Positions 1 through 10,301 of a stretch of 64,000 nt of DNA are shown one piece after another. The notes under the pieces were generated by a model. The model searched no databases and was not told the DNA's origin. It worked only from the letters and a program-made list of their open reading frames with translations. The translations under genes were made by a program, and so were the position numbers. This stretch comes from Rhodocollybia butyracea. Its lineage: Eukaryota; Basidiomycota; Agaricomycetes; Agaricales; Omphalotaceae. The stretch is from positions 23,444-87,443 of the forward strand of contig JADNRY010000259.1 of the NCBI GenBank assembly GCA_015501585.1, given 5' to 3'. How positions within the stretch are numbered: position 1 is the stretch's first letter; every line of letters starts with the position of its first letter.

Positions 1-724
1 ATTCGACCAAGGTCTTAAAGATGCATGGTTCCCGCCAAATTCGATGATAACGCCACTCGGAGAACAGGTGTGGGTTGTTGTTGAGGGTGCAGGGGACAGG
101 GAGTATGGGTATGTCGCTGTTGATGCACTCGAAGAGGGACAAGGGCATGGCTTGACAGCAGAAGTGAAGAGCAAACAGAGACCTCAGATGTGGTATGATA
201 AGGAGACATGGTTGGGGTGTAGAGCAAGGGAGGAGGTGTTGAAGGGTATGAGGAGGTGTCAAGGGAGTGTGGGGGACAATGCAGATGTAGACTCGCACCC
301 TGTGTTTGAGCCTGACACCAACCTTGACACAGACCTTGACCTACCAGTGTATGATCCTTTGTTGTTGATGCTCCCTCCATGCACTGGGATCCACAATGTG
401 ATCATCACAGGCACAAAAGATACACACCATGTGGAGGCGTGGGGGGACTGGATGTGGCAGGGATGGGCTGGTGGGGATTGTGAGGAGCGGTTCAGTGGGT
501 ATTTTTTTTCAGCTTCTGTTTTGTCCCTTTGCTGACTTTTTACTTTGATTATCTAGGTGACCCCGAACACACCACCAGGTGCTCGTTTGAACAGAGGCAA
601 GATCTTTTTCTATGGGACACTTCTGGGATTGACAAATGTTGTTGGGACATGGACAGTCACGCATGAGGATCCATGGATGCCGGCGTATGAGGGGGCATTT
701 ACGTTGGGGAAGAAGGAGGAGTAA
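1..724 (+). CDS. F-box-type protein family, C-terminal part (partial at window edge)
   Basis: The reading frame is open from base 1, so the start lies outside the window, and it runs to a stop near 535. A second open stretch begins at 557 and ends in TAA at 722-724. The segment LPPCTGIHNVIITGTKDTHH followed by AWGDWMW resembles, from memory, the C-terminal region of a large Agaricomycete family usually annotated as F-box proteins (a 'GxxDIxxTGxTdxxHxxAW' block, then a 'G.IFFYGTLLG' block). The second block is seen here as KIFFYGTLLGLTNVVGTW around 600-650. An intron of about 60 nt ending in CTAG at 556 should join the parts, but the best donor (GTATTTT near 500) gives a stop at the junction. 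The gene may therefore be a pseudogene or use another donor. No F-box is visible because the N-terminus is missing. A degraded relative lies at 57050-57730. Confidence 0.5.
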
Positions 725-1368
725 GGCCTAACTCTCGACCAAGCTCAAAAATTTCGCAAATCCACATGAACAAATGACAATATCTCAAAGCGAGCCTAGA
801 CTTTCCAACTATCAAAAAAATTGTATTCCGTTTCTTCTTACAGCTCGCGATCCATCAACATCCGCCCAAAAAAATTATTTAATTTAATTTTTTTGTCTTT
901 TTCGGTATTAGTTGTCTCATCTCGTCTTCCTTGGATGCTTTACTCTGCTCGTTGTCTCATCAACTTTCTCATCCACCGCCACTCCTTTTTGGTGGTAAGG
1001 CTACCATGGTATCTGATGACAGTCGATCTTTCTTATCCATTCAGGTGTTCTGTCATTGGGCATTATCCTTTTCTGCTCTTTGTTATTGTTGTCGCATGGC
1101 TGTCTGCATATCATATTCCCGAACTTATATCCCTCCCCTGCCCACTTCTTTGTGTGTTTTATTTTATCTTATCTTTTCATGTTTCTGTTCTTATCTCCTG
1201 ATGTTGTTGTGCCTGCCACCGGTCTTGTGTCTCTGTTGTTGTGTTATCCTCTCTCATTCACAATTATCTTCCGTGTGCATATACATTGTTGTGTGTCTGT
1301 TTTCAGTTGTTGTTATGTCTTTGGTATTGTTCTGTTCTCCTATATCTACATGGGTCTGTTTCTAGTGT
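725..1368. other. Non-coding, T-rich flank of the F-box-type gene
   Basis: No convincing gene. Several hydrophobic open frames overlap here in different phases, as expected of T/C-rich DNA. Parts near 1050-1160 (for example CTGCTCTTTGTTATTGTTG) resemble the complement of 57150-57300, downstream of the related relic gene. This is therefore probably ancestral 3' flanking sequence shared by two family members. Confidence 0.5.
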
Positions 1369-1374
1369 AATTAT

Positions 1375-1612
1375 TATGCTGTTCAAATTGCACAAAAATT
1401 ACCCGCCGTAAACCTTGAATGTCCCCCGTAAACTTTTTCTTTTTGACCCGTAAACTTTCAATCTGGGAAACTTTCATTTTCTGCCCCGTAAACTTTTGTT
1501 TTTGCCCTGTAAACTTTCATTTTTTTTTTGCCCCATAAATTTATCCCCGGAAACTTTCATTTTTGGCTGTAAACTTTTAGTGGACCCATAACATTTCAGT
1601 CTTTGATATTAT
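1375..1612 (+). repeat. Left terminal and subterminal repeat array of the 12.5 kb element
   Basis: After the terminal repeat, the motif CCCGTAAACTTT and its variants recur roughly every 25-30 bp to about 1580. The motif is typical of a transposase-binding subterminal array. The complementary array is at 13590-13858. Confidence 0.6.
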
Positions 1613-1789
1613 CAAGTGGTTGCACTGACTCGAATTTCTACCTTGTAATTGTACTTAGGGATCTGCATCTGGTCCATATGCTTTTGAGTTATCAAGCCCT
1701 GAAAATTCATGGGTTGAGTACTTGATTGTGGTGCTGTTCAATAGTGCTGCTTGCTCTCTGCAGCATTCACTACAATTTTATTATATTCC

Positions 1790-2215
1790 CAAGGTGCTCC
1801 CCTAACTAAATTACAATTGGCTAAGGAAGAGAGGACCCTATATCATATATGTGGAATTGCTCTCTGTAGCCCCCACTACAATTTTGTTATATGCCCAGGG
1901 TGCTCGCCTAACTAGATTACACCCTTTTGGCTCAACTGGCCAAGGAACAGAGGACCCTATATCATATATGTGGAACTGCTCTCTTTTGGCTCAATTGGCC
2001 AAGGAAGAGAGGACCCTATATCATATATGTAAAACAGTACATACTGAACAGTCCTGCTTGCTCCACTCTTGTTCTCATTCTCATGGATACATCTATGATA
2101 TCCCATGATTGACTAGTGGACTTCCAGTGTAGCACAAAAGCTGGACTACTATTGCAAACAAAGATAAGTAATATAAGTATGATAGAAAGGAGTGTATATT
2201 AGCAAGACCAAGGTA
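1790..2215 (+). repeat. Dispersed repeat B with local triplication
   Basis: A unit containing GGCCAAGGAAGAGAGGACCC and ATATCATATATGTGGA occurs three times in tandem (about 1795-2030). The block continues through GACTAGTGGACTTCCAG to GGAGTGTATATTAG. The same block, with one copy of the unit, lies inverted at 13988-14270. Its order relative to the GTAAAC arrays differs on the two sides, so it is not simply part of the terminal repeat. Confidence 0.6.
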
Positions 2216-2642
2216 AGCGGACGCACGACAGAAAGGAGTATACATTAGTGTGATCAAGGTAAGCATAATGTGTAGATCAATATAACAGTGCAGATTAACA
2301 AGAGATTTGGCTTTCTTGCATCTTTATTAGGGCCAGCAACTGAGTTGTGTATGATCATATCATAATCTGCTTGTGATAGGCAATAGAGATGACCTTCCAG
2401 GTCCCATGAGACAGTGACCACTTGCTGCAGGAGGTATCAGTATTAAATTACAATATGCATGGAAGCACACACACAACCGCCAGCTATACACAGATACTTT
2501 CCATGTGTACAAACATGAATGGGCCTTGGAGTTGTTGACCCAAGAGGGTAGTGTGCAGGTGCATAATCTTGTTCTTCATTCTGGTGTGTGAAGCCTTCTG
2601 GAATAGGCTCAAGTGCATCGAAATATTGGCTGGAGTCTATAG
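2216..2642. other. Non-coding spacer before the hAT element
   Basis: No gene or recognisable element. AAAGGAGTGTATATTAG and AAAGGAGTATACATTAG form a short direct repeat at the left edge (about 2190-2250). Confidence 0.4.
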
Positions 2643-2659
2643 TAAGTGTTTAGGGTTTG

Positions 2660-2850
2660 AAAGTTCGGTGCAGTTTGGTTTTTCCCCTGATTGTTAGACA
2701 ACCGAGAACTGCACCGGTGCAAATTTTCATCATTTTCTTTGCACCGTGCACCGAACCACGAGCAACTCCAGCACCGGTGCAGTGGGATAGAACTTACATG
2801 GTTTAAACCAGTTCGGTGCAACACCGGTGCAGCACCAGTGTAACCGGTTA
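2660..2850. repeat. Left subterminal GGTGC repeats of the hAT element
   Basis: GGTGCA and its complement recur many times (TTCGGTGCAG, GCACCGGTGCA, CAGCACCGGTGCAG, CAACACCGGTGCAG). The palindromic core is CACCGGTG. This is probably a transposase-binding region. Confidence 0.65.
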
Positions 2851-2918
2851 GTGACACATGAATCCAACTAACGTACCAGGGGAACAACTACATAACAGGC
2901 ATACAAAAAATAAATATA

Positions 2919-4506
2919 CTAACAAGTTACAGGAAAGAATTCAAGACCCCGTTTCCAGCGTGTACATCGATCCATCCACCATTTCTCTTGCTCCTCTTCA
3001 GTTGCCTGGGAGAGAAAAGTGTCCTGTGTTTGGAATCCATTCACCACCCAACAAAAGAGCCCACCAGCTGTGTATTGCGTGATGGAATACCGGCGCTCGT
3101 GTGCCTGAACAGGAGTGTTGTAGTGAACAAGCAATGCGGAGGGCAGGAAAATAACACATCCTGGGGGAAACTCAAGGACAAGCTTCAAGTCGGGTAGAAC
3201 AAGATGACCGCCCGTGCAAGGATTGAAGTCCCCAAGCGAAAAAGCGGGGCACCATCCATCGGGTCGGTTGGCACCATCAACGTGGGGGTCAGTCGTAGTT
3301 TGCGGGCCCATGTTGACGGTGATTGAGGACCATACTGAATTTGTGAAGTTGCGACGCAAATGCACTTCATGCGCATGGAGTAGACCTTGATGCTGGGCAT
3401 AACTTTCGTACATTTTGGGGTTATATGTTCGAAATATTTCTACATGCAATGTATCGTAAGTATTTGCCGGGAACGAGCAGAGAGCTACAACTGACGATTC
3501 ATGAAACCAGTTGCGCAGAGCATCGCAGGGTGCTGGAGCAGTCCATCCATGAAGTTACATGCAGGTGGAGTGAGCACACGGTTTGCGGGATGCTGGGCCT
3601 CACAATCAGTAAGGGCCAGAAAATAGACGGAAGCACGTACCGTCTCACCACCGCCATGCGATGGCCCAGAAGCAAGTGCCGCAAAACCATTCCCGCGGGT
3701 GTAGTGAAGTTGCTTCGGCGTAAACGAGAGGCTAGCCGCACCCGACGCAATCACGGCCTCTAGTGGCGCCACAACCTCTGCCTTCCAACGTGCAAGCTCT
3801 TGAGGAGATCCAGCAACCAGCACCATCATCCGTTGGTTGCGGTCAACGATGGGCACGGCACCACCTGCGGCTGGCAGTGCAACATAGCGCCAGCCAGGTT
3901 GGGCACAGAGGACCGTTGCATCCCGACCATCCGCCGCCAGCACCTGGCGTTGGCCTCCAAAGCCGGAAGAGTTAACGGGGAGGTCAGCAGCATCAAAATC
4001 AACTCGGATGGCATTTGCGGCGGCCCGTGTGCGATGAGCCGCATAGGGAGCTTTTGCAGGAATGTCCGAGGATGGGGCAGCCTTGCGTTTCTGTCGACGG
4101 CGTGGATGGGAGTTTTGTTGCTTGGCATTGCGGGTAGTACGCCCCGGCCTTGAGGCAGTGGCATCCAGGGTGGGAGAGGTCGCAGTGGGAGGTGGCATGG
4201 TAGGAGAGGAGGCAGATGGGGATGAGACGGCGGGCGGCGGGATTGCGGATGGAGTAAACGGGCATGGGTGTACCTGCAGATCCTATGTCACAACATTCAA
4301 GATGCACGAGTTTGTGAGGCAACAGAACAACATACCTTATCGACCCTGGGCGTCTCCAACTCACAATCCGAGAGGTCAGTATCATTCTGGGCATCAAGCT
4401 CGGCAAAACGAAGTTGTAGGAGGTCCGACACATCGACGTCACATTGGACGGATTGTTGGAGGGTGAATGGCGAGAATTCTGCACCGGAACGTGTTTGGTG
4501 GGTCAT
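2919..4506 (-). pseudogene. TET/JBP-family 2-oxoglutarate/Fe(II) dioxygenase (frameshifted)
   Basis: Proteins of this family oxidise 5-methylcytosine or thymine in DNA. Exon 1 is 4506-4336 (57 codons from ATG). A 53 nt GT-AG intron follows (4335-4283), and exon 2 continues in frame through a proline- and basic-rich N-terminus (ATG-containing MPPPTATSP at 4198). The catalytic half (3449-2919) shows H-x-D in TTDPHVDGANRPDGW (His 3284-3282, Asp 3278-3276), GDFNPCTGGHLVLPDLK, PPGCVIFLPSALLVHYNTP (distal His 3125-3123) and the 2-oxoglutarate-binding Arg in ERRYSITQYTAGG. These match the fungal TET/JBP pattern I know. A stop is reached at 3485 (after FMNRQL), but the catalytic frame is open across this point in another phase, so a 1-2 base frameshift near 3490 breaks an otherwise complete protein of about 500 residues. 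It sits inside the hAT element, same strand as and downstream of the transposase. Confidence 0.75.
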
Positions 4507-5843
4507 GGTCCTTCCAACCAAGATGTGCGGGTAAGGAAGAGGTAGAAAACAGAGGCCTGGTATCCGCAAAACGGGGTGCACACGGAAAAAGGCCCTCCCA
4601 AGGCCACAGGGTTAGGGATATGGTACGTTGTGGTGGATGCAGTGAGCGAAGTGGCTGTGGGAGTGTGGATCAGAACAGAAGCTGCAGAACTGGTAGAGAC
4701 GGCAATAAACAATACATGGGTAAGGATATAAAGATATTATCCGGCGGATGGAAGAGGTGAGTATTTCTGACGCAAATCTTTACCTTTGTGGTTGAAGGTC
4801 AGTGAGAAGATTAAATTTTCATGAAGTGATGGTCAACTTCACACAGCTGAACTGAAGTGGGTTTAGACGCCTTAATTTCGAGTTCGTCATTCTGAACAAC
4901 ATATCGTATCTCAAGCAACCATTTGAATGTATGAGGCTTCAAGTTCATATATTTGTTGAAGCTACTAATTGTAATATACGGCAATACAAGCTACCCATAA
5001 ATATCCGTTGGAAATGCTGCAGTATTAAGGCTACCGAGACCGCATAACTTGTCTAACTCCACCTCCATCTCGTCACAGAGAAGGAATCCCTCAAACTCAG
5101 AGAGATCTATGTGCTCGACTGCCTGCTGGTTCGTCTTTGCAAAATCGGTAGCTTCCTGGCGCCAATGCCATTTCATTACCTGTGCCTCCTCAAACCGAAT
5201 GGGTCCAAGACGTGAACATCGGTCATCGGCTGTCTCTCCGCTCGAGGAAAAGAGCCGCTCGGAGGGGACTGAGGAAGCCATGACGGGAAGGATGTCCAAA
5301 GCAATACGCGCAATGGTGGGATACCGATATGCATGTTCCTGTGGATGTTTCAACTCTTGTGTACAAATATACATATAACTTGAAAACTTGAACGAACCCC
5401 ATAATATCGGCAAAGGTCCATGTCGGGGGTGTGCTTGGGTGAATAGCTCTTATTCCATGCCCGGAGTTCTGCCTGCCATCCGGAAAAACTGGTCTTTTGT
5501 GAAGCTTTCTGTGCATGGACACGGGCGTATGCAATATCGGGTGTTTCACTATCACTGGCATTCGATGCAGCGGCCGGGCTGGACGGTGCAAACACAGAGG
5601 AGGCAATGTTGGGGTTGTCACTGTCTTCACCAATTTCGGAGTCTTCATCCGAGCTCGCAGCTACAGTAGCTGTAACTTCCGGCGGAAATTCATGGCGTTT
5701 GTGCCAGTATTGTGCCATCTAGAAGAGCAACAGTGAGAAAGAATGACATGAAAAGGCACAAATGCGCGCACCGTAGCCTCGACCAACTTCTCTGCTTCGT
5801 CAATCCAATTTTTCGCATTTTTGTTGCCTGCAGCAATTTCAGC

Positions 5844-6027
5844 GGCTTGGGCCTCGGCACCCCCCCAATGAAGTTCAATCCAGTGAAGTTTATAATAGGG
5901 ATGGATAACTGGGGACAATCAAAGATGAGAATGTAGGCTTGGGCCTCGGCACCCCCCAAATGAAGTTCAATCCAGTGAAGTTTATAATAGGGATGGATAA
6001 CTGGGGACAATCGAAGATGAGAATGTA
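5844..6027 (-). repeat. 92 bp tandem duplication inside the transposase gene
   Basis: Two head-to-tail copies (5844-5935 and 5936-6027) differ at only a few positions. On the minus strand each copy contains the end of an intron with its acceptor (TTGTCCCCAG) plus the exon beginning TTATCCATCCCTATTATAAA and ending in GGTGCCGAGGCCCAAGCC. The gene therefore has two alternative acceptors and exon starts here. Confidence 0.85.
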
Positions 6028-6943
6028 TAGATCGGAAACAAAATATACACACATAACGATAGTACATATGCTGGTCTGGTGTCAAACTTTTTGTAGTATT
6101 TGCGGAACTTGGCAAGGCCAGCTTTGATGGCAGGATGATAGAGTTTGAATTTTTCATCGGCGAGCTTGTTCTCCCATTGAGTGAGCAAGGTCTCAAGGGC
6201 GGGAATAGCTTTGTAAATGGAAATATTTTTGCTTGCCGAAAACACTTGTTGAATATGATTGGCATCCTAACCAAGCATAAGGTTAATAGCAGATAGTAAT
6301 AAAGGAGTGGGAAAAAAGTACCTCCAGGATGAGCTTACAGTCCTTCACCCGATCCCAGTCCTGGCTAGAAAACTTAAACGCGGCCCATGATATCTTCTTT
6401 ACAATTTTTCCTTGGCTTCAAACAACAGTACATGACCCGAAGAGCTCATCGGCAACAAGTATAAAACAATTTATGGCCTGTAGCAATGTATTAAATATAC
6501 CGGACAAAGTCAGAAATGAGTAGCAGTGCGTACCTTTGAAAGTTTTAACCCACGCTCAACCATCCCATATGCAGAGCCCCACCGAGTATTCCCATGAAGA
6601 ATCAGTGAGAGGGGCGTATCAAATCCACATTCCCGCTGAATTTTCTGGAACTCCTGAATTCTCTGTCCAGAGGCTTGAATTTTTGTTGCCAGAGTACGAA
6701 GAGCTGCAATCACATCAAGGGATCCACCCAGGACACGGTTATTGGTGTCCGCGGGATCGTATTCCCAAATCGCTTGCGTAGTCTCGAGTGCTGCTTTCTT
6801 TGTAATAATCCCCATGGTGTCGCTAACTCCAAGATTCGAAACATGGCCCAAACACCTACAGACTCTAAGTGATGGGCAGTGAGAAAGAGTATGCAGAGAA
6901 CGTACATTAATTGGTTTTTTTTCGGCGTCCCAGAAACCGAGAT

Positions 6944-7196
6944 TATAACGCGCCCTATGGGCAAAGTCCTTAGGAACACCGGTGAACACGACAAATAGGA
7001 TACTATTGTGTGTACGACGGTGTAAAAGACTAACTAGACTCTTAAGTAATCATACGATACTTATAGTAACGGATTTATTATATAATTAATAATAAATAGA
7101 ATGATAAGATAGACCGTTTGGTCTATCGGCGGCGTCTAGGATGACCGTATCGCCAGATACGGTCAGTGGTGATTATGGAGAGGCGGAGGCGTTACA
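6944..7196 (-). repeat. 3' LTR of the gag-only retrotransposon
   Basis: 253 bp. Nearly identical to 10049-10301, differing for example at CATACGATAC versus CGTACGATAC and AGTAACGG versus AGTATCGG. Confidence 0.9.
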
Positions 7197-7210
7197 CCCT
7201 CCCCCACCAG
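7197..7210 (-). other. Polypurine tract of the gag-only retrotransposon
   Basis: On the minus strand TGGTGGGGGAGGG directly abuts the 3' LTR start (TGTAACG). This is the expected position and composition of the plus-strand primer. Confidence 0.7.
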
Positions 7211-7536
7211 ATTAACATCAGGGATGTGAATCGAAAATGGTAATGACATCATCACCATCCGAACCATTTTTAATTTGGTTTAACATAGAATGATCCCGTA
7301 TCAAGTACGGGATTAATTGATGCGGCGCATCAGATTTTCGGACTTGTCCAAATCAAACAATAGTGGGGCGTACCACTAGAGCATGATTTGATTCGGAAAT
7401 GTCCAAATGTTCAACGCGCAGACTCGGAAGTTTCCGAGTATTGCTTAATGAGGATTCTCAGTGAGAATCCGGGCTGAGGATAAGTAGTTATGCCCAGGTA
7501 AGGCATATTACCTGGGCGTCGGAATAAACCAATAAA

Positions 7537-8988
7537 TCATTCGGAAGGTTTATCCTTTCCGATACTTAAGGAGGTGTCCTCCTTGATTGGCTCAAGAACA
7601 CTTTTAATGTTCTCGGTGTCCGACTCATCGGGGTGTTCTGATGATTCAAGTTCATTGTCTCTATTCCTAGAAGAGACATAATATTTAGTGAGGGCCATGT
7701 GGTCCTCAATGCGTGTGACGGCTCTGACCATCACTTCTAATTTGGCATACTCCGGAACGATCCCCTTGTTCGTGAGTTGCCTGATAATATTGAAGGGTAA
7801 TCCCTCAATGAACCGTTTCCGCATTGTTGCATCATCCGGTGTTTGGAGCATCCGTGATGCCCATCGTGTAAGTGAGGAATAATAATCCCTCACACCCGTA
7901 TCGGGTGAATACTCAATAAGGTCAAACTGCCGTGCAGCTTGATGAATGGTCGTTGCTTGGATGCAACGATCAAAGACACCAATGATGGCGCCTTCAAATG
8001 CCCACTTAAGGACAGTGCGGTGTATACCAGCGACTTCGTCGTTATACCAGTCAAGGGCTTTGCCCTGTAGAAACATGCCAAGCACGGCAGTCCGTGTAGC
8101 ATCGTAATCATCACCGCACATGCGGTTGACTACCATCCATTGGAGAAGTGACATTAGCCACCGCTCGAAGACATCGACATCCGGAGATCCGTCATAGACC
8201 TCCGGAGATGGAACTTTAAGAGCTTTACGGCTCTCAATGGGAGGGATAGGATTCCCTACCTTATCTCGAATTTGTTTACGGTACACTTTGTGTACCTTGT
8301 GTTTCCATCGGGAACGACGTTCATCGTCACCTGTTGTTTCTCGCATCTTAGATGCAAGTGAACGCAGTATTTTACGGCGCTCATTAGGAGTAATTTTACC
8401 CTTACGGGTAGCAAATTTGTCTAGCCAAGAGGCATCAGACGAAGAGTCAGTATTTGACTCGGTATCACTAGAGTCAGATGATTCATCCGACCATGGCCTG
8501 CATTTGCGGCCTTTGGATTTAGCACTCTTGTGCTTCCTCCCCCCTTCACGGGATTTTTTGCTAGGCGCTTTCGCTCCGGCATTATTGCTTGGTCCTGGAA
8601 AGGACTCAGCGGGTGGAATGTAAAATTGATCCCAGATTTCTCTGGGAGTAGTCAATTTATCAACGGGTATTCCGTCGACATTATATCCCACCATTTGGTC
8701 GGGAATCCCAGATGGCGCGAATCCGAAATCTCGGAGACTGGTGTTATGTTGGCGTTGAATCGCTATGCGACTCATCCAATCTTTAGCTACTCCCAACGGA
8801 AGTGGCTGTGGTTGCAACTCGGCCAATACTGTTGGTACTGGCATTGAACTTGGCTCTGGCGCATTGCTGGGCGGCAATTTGGGCAGTCTTACGGTAGTGT
8901 GTACTACCGGAGGGGTAACACTTTGTGTCGCCGGGGCGATGGATATGGTAGTAGGAACTACCGGAAGGGTACCGTGTTGCGGTCCCAT
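7537..8988 (-). CDS. Retrotransposon Gag, capsid-containing frame
   Basis: A 483-residue frame. The N-terminal third is rich in Pro, Ser and Thr. A basic/acidic stretch with KSREGGRKHKSAKSKGRK comes next. A Retrotrans_gag-like region follows (about residues 270-430) with FERWLMSLLQWMVVNRMCGD, FLQGKALDWYND and LPFNIIRQLTNKG. No zinc knuckle follows, and the frame ends just before the polypurine tract and 3' LTR. It overlaps the upstream frame (8783-9880) by about 200 nt in a different phase, so the two may be one protein joined by frameshifting, or one ancestral frame broken by an indel. Confidence 0.7.
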   Translation of the reverse strand: MGPQHGTLPVVPTTISIAPATQSVTPPVVHTTVRLPKLPPSNAPEPSSMPVPTVLAELQPQPLPLGVAKDWMSRIAIQRQHNTSLRDFGFAPSGIPDQMVGYNVDGIPVDKLTTPREIWDQFYIPPAESFPGPSNNAGAKAPSKKSREGGRKHKSAKSKGRKCRPWSDESSDSSDTESNTDSSSDASWLDKFATRKGKITPNERRKILRSLASKMRETTGDDERRSRWKHKVHKVYRKQIRDKVGNPIPPIESRKALKVPSPEVYDGSPDVDVFERWLMSLLQWMVVNRMCGDDYDATRTAVLGMFLQGKALDWYNDEVAGIHRTVLKWAFEGAIIGVFDRCIQATTIHQAARQFDLIEYSPDTGVRDYYSSLTRWASRMLQTPDDATMRKRFIEGLPFNIIRQLTNKGIVPEYAKLEVMVRAVTRIEDHMALTKYYVSSRNRDNELESSEHPDESDTENIKSVLEPIKEDTSLSIGKDKPSE

Positions 8989-9880
8989 ACTGGAATGATT
9001 TCCAGTAGTGTTTGGTACAACTACTGGAGGTGTAATAATATTGGGTAACCATTGGCGCCCTTGCAGTAGGGAAGTACATTGTACTTTCCTGTGGTGGTAT
9101 CGCTACTACCTGATTGAAGTTACGAGGTAACTTTGGTTCACTTTTGATGTTCACCGCGCTTTGTGGTGAGCAAGATTTGGTCACCGGTAATGGCCTGGGA
9201 CCTCGCAGTGTCAGAGACGCTGCCTCCGCATTGGGACTCTGTCTCATGCAGGATGTGTAGATGGGTGTCGGTATAGTTACTGACACTGGTGCGTATTCCT
9301 GTCGGAATACAGGAACATGACGGGGTGACTTGGTCATCCCTTGTGAATACTGTTTGTCCAACAGTGATTGTTGGACTGACGGTGCCTTGGGCACAGTCTC
9401 ATGCCATTGGCGTACCGAGTTGTTTGCCTCGGTAGGAACAGATGGTGCTGCATTGTGCAATACCGGCGGTGTGACGGCAGGCCGTCTCGGTGTGGGTGTA
9501 GCAATAGTGATTCTATTGCTGTTTCTTGATGAAGAAGATCTTTCTTCATCAGATCGGATGCTAGATGCATCCCATTTCTCAGTTATATTGAGAATACGAT
9601 TGAGTACTTGCGTACTCTTGTCGAGTGATGCCGCTACATCTTGTAGCGCAGAAGAAATCTCACTTAAACCCTCTCGGGTTGGCCGTTTCTTACGAATAGT
9701 CATAGACTGTTCATTAGGTGGACTCTTGTCCTGCCTGTAGTGCTGTCTTTCAGATGCACATACGGAATGAGTCGCTGATGCGACTGAATAGATTGATTGT
9801 GGTGACACGTCACCACGAATGGAAGGTGCGCGATCGTGCACGCTCCGATATGACTTCTCTGATTGATTTCGAGAGGTCAT
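8783..9880 (-). CDS. Retrotransposon upstream Gag frame, low-complexity
   Basis: A 365-residue frame beginning about 170 nt inside the 5' LTR. It has MTSRNQSEKSYRSVHDRAPS, then an amphipathic stretch EGLSEISSALQDVAASLDKS, followed by long Ser/Thr/Pro-rich sequence. It has no recognised domain. The downstream Gag frame is already open upstream of its first ATG, so a shift anywhere in the overlap (8783-9000 or a little beyond) would fuse the two. Confidence 0.5.
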   Translation of the reverse strand: MTSRNQSEKSYRSVHDRAPSIRGDVSPQSIYSVASATHSVCASERQHYRQDKSPPNEQSMTIRKKRPTREGLSEISSALQDVAASLDKSTQVLNRILNITEKWDASSIRSDEERSSSSRNSNRITIATPTPRRPAVTPPVLHNAAPSVPTEANNSVRQWHETVPKAPSVQQSLLDKQYSQGMTKSPRHVPVFRQEYAPVSVTIPTPIYTSCMRQSPNAEAASLTLRGPRPLPVTKSCSPQSAVNIKSEPKLPRNFNQVVAIPPQESTMYFPTARAPMVTQYYYTSSSCTKHYWKSFQYGTATRYPSGSSYYHIHRPGDTKCYPSGSTHYRKTAQIAAQQCARAKFNASTNSIGRVATTATSVGSS

Positions 9881-10048
9881 TGAGACAGCAAATGATATAG
9901 CGGGACGGAAAAATGGAGCGGGTTTGTGTAGATTGTGTAGTGAGTTGGAATAATGGTTGTTATACTTGGTAGTATAACTGTTTTTAGCTTGTTAAACTAA
10001 TAGCTTTGTGTTATTCACACAATAGTAATTTTTTGATGTTCAAAAAAG

Positions 10049-10301
10049 TATAACGCGCCCTATGGGCAAAGTCCTTAGGAACACCGGTGAACACGACAAA
10101 TAGGATACTATTGTGTGTACGACGGTGTAAAAGACTAACTAGACTCTTAAGTAATCGTACGATACTTATAGTATCGGATTTATTATATAATTAATAATAA
10201 ATAGAATGATAAGATAGACCGTTTGGTCTATCGGCGGCGTCTAGGATGACCGTATCGCCGGATACGGTCAGTGGTGATTATGGAGAGGCGGAGGCGTTAC
10301 A
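10049..10301 (-). repeat. 5' LTR of the gag-only retrotransposon
   Basis: 253 bp, followed on the minus strand by CTTTTTTGAACATC. No standard tRNA-primer site is obvious directly after it. Confidence 0.9.

Larger units (their letters stand above)
6944..10301 (-). mobile_element. Gag-only LTR retrotransposon, nested in the hAT transposase
   Basis: Two 253 bp LTRs (6944-7196 and 10049-10301) differ at about three positions. They are bounded by perfect 5 bp target duplications GAGAT (6939-6943 and 10302-10306). In element orientation the LTR starts TGTAACGC and ends GCGTTATA. The interior has only gag-like frames and no protease, reverse transcriptase or integrase, so the element must have been mobilised in trans. 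The near-identical LTRs indicate a recent insertion. Confidence 0.9.

Noticed and set aside
821..1370. Three overlapping hydrophobic open frames that could look like small membrane proteins
   Set aside because: They overlap in different phases in T/C-rich DNA, and part of the sequence resembles non-coding flank near 57.2 kb. No splice structure or family supports them.
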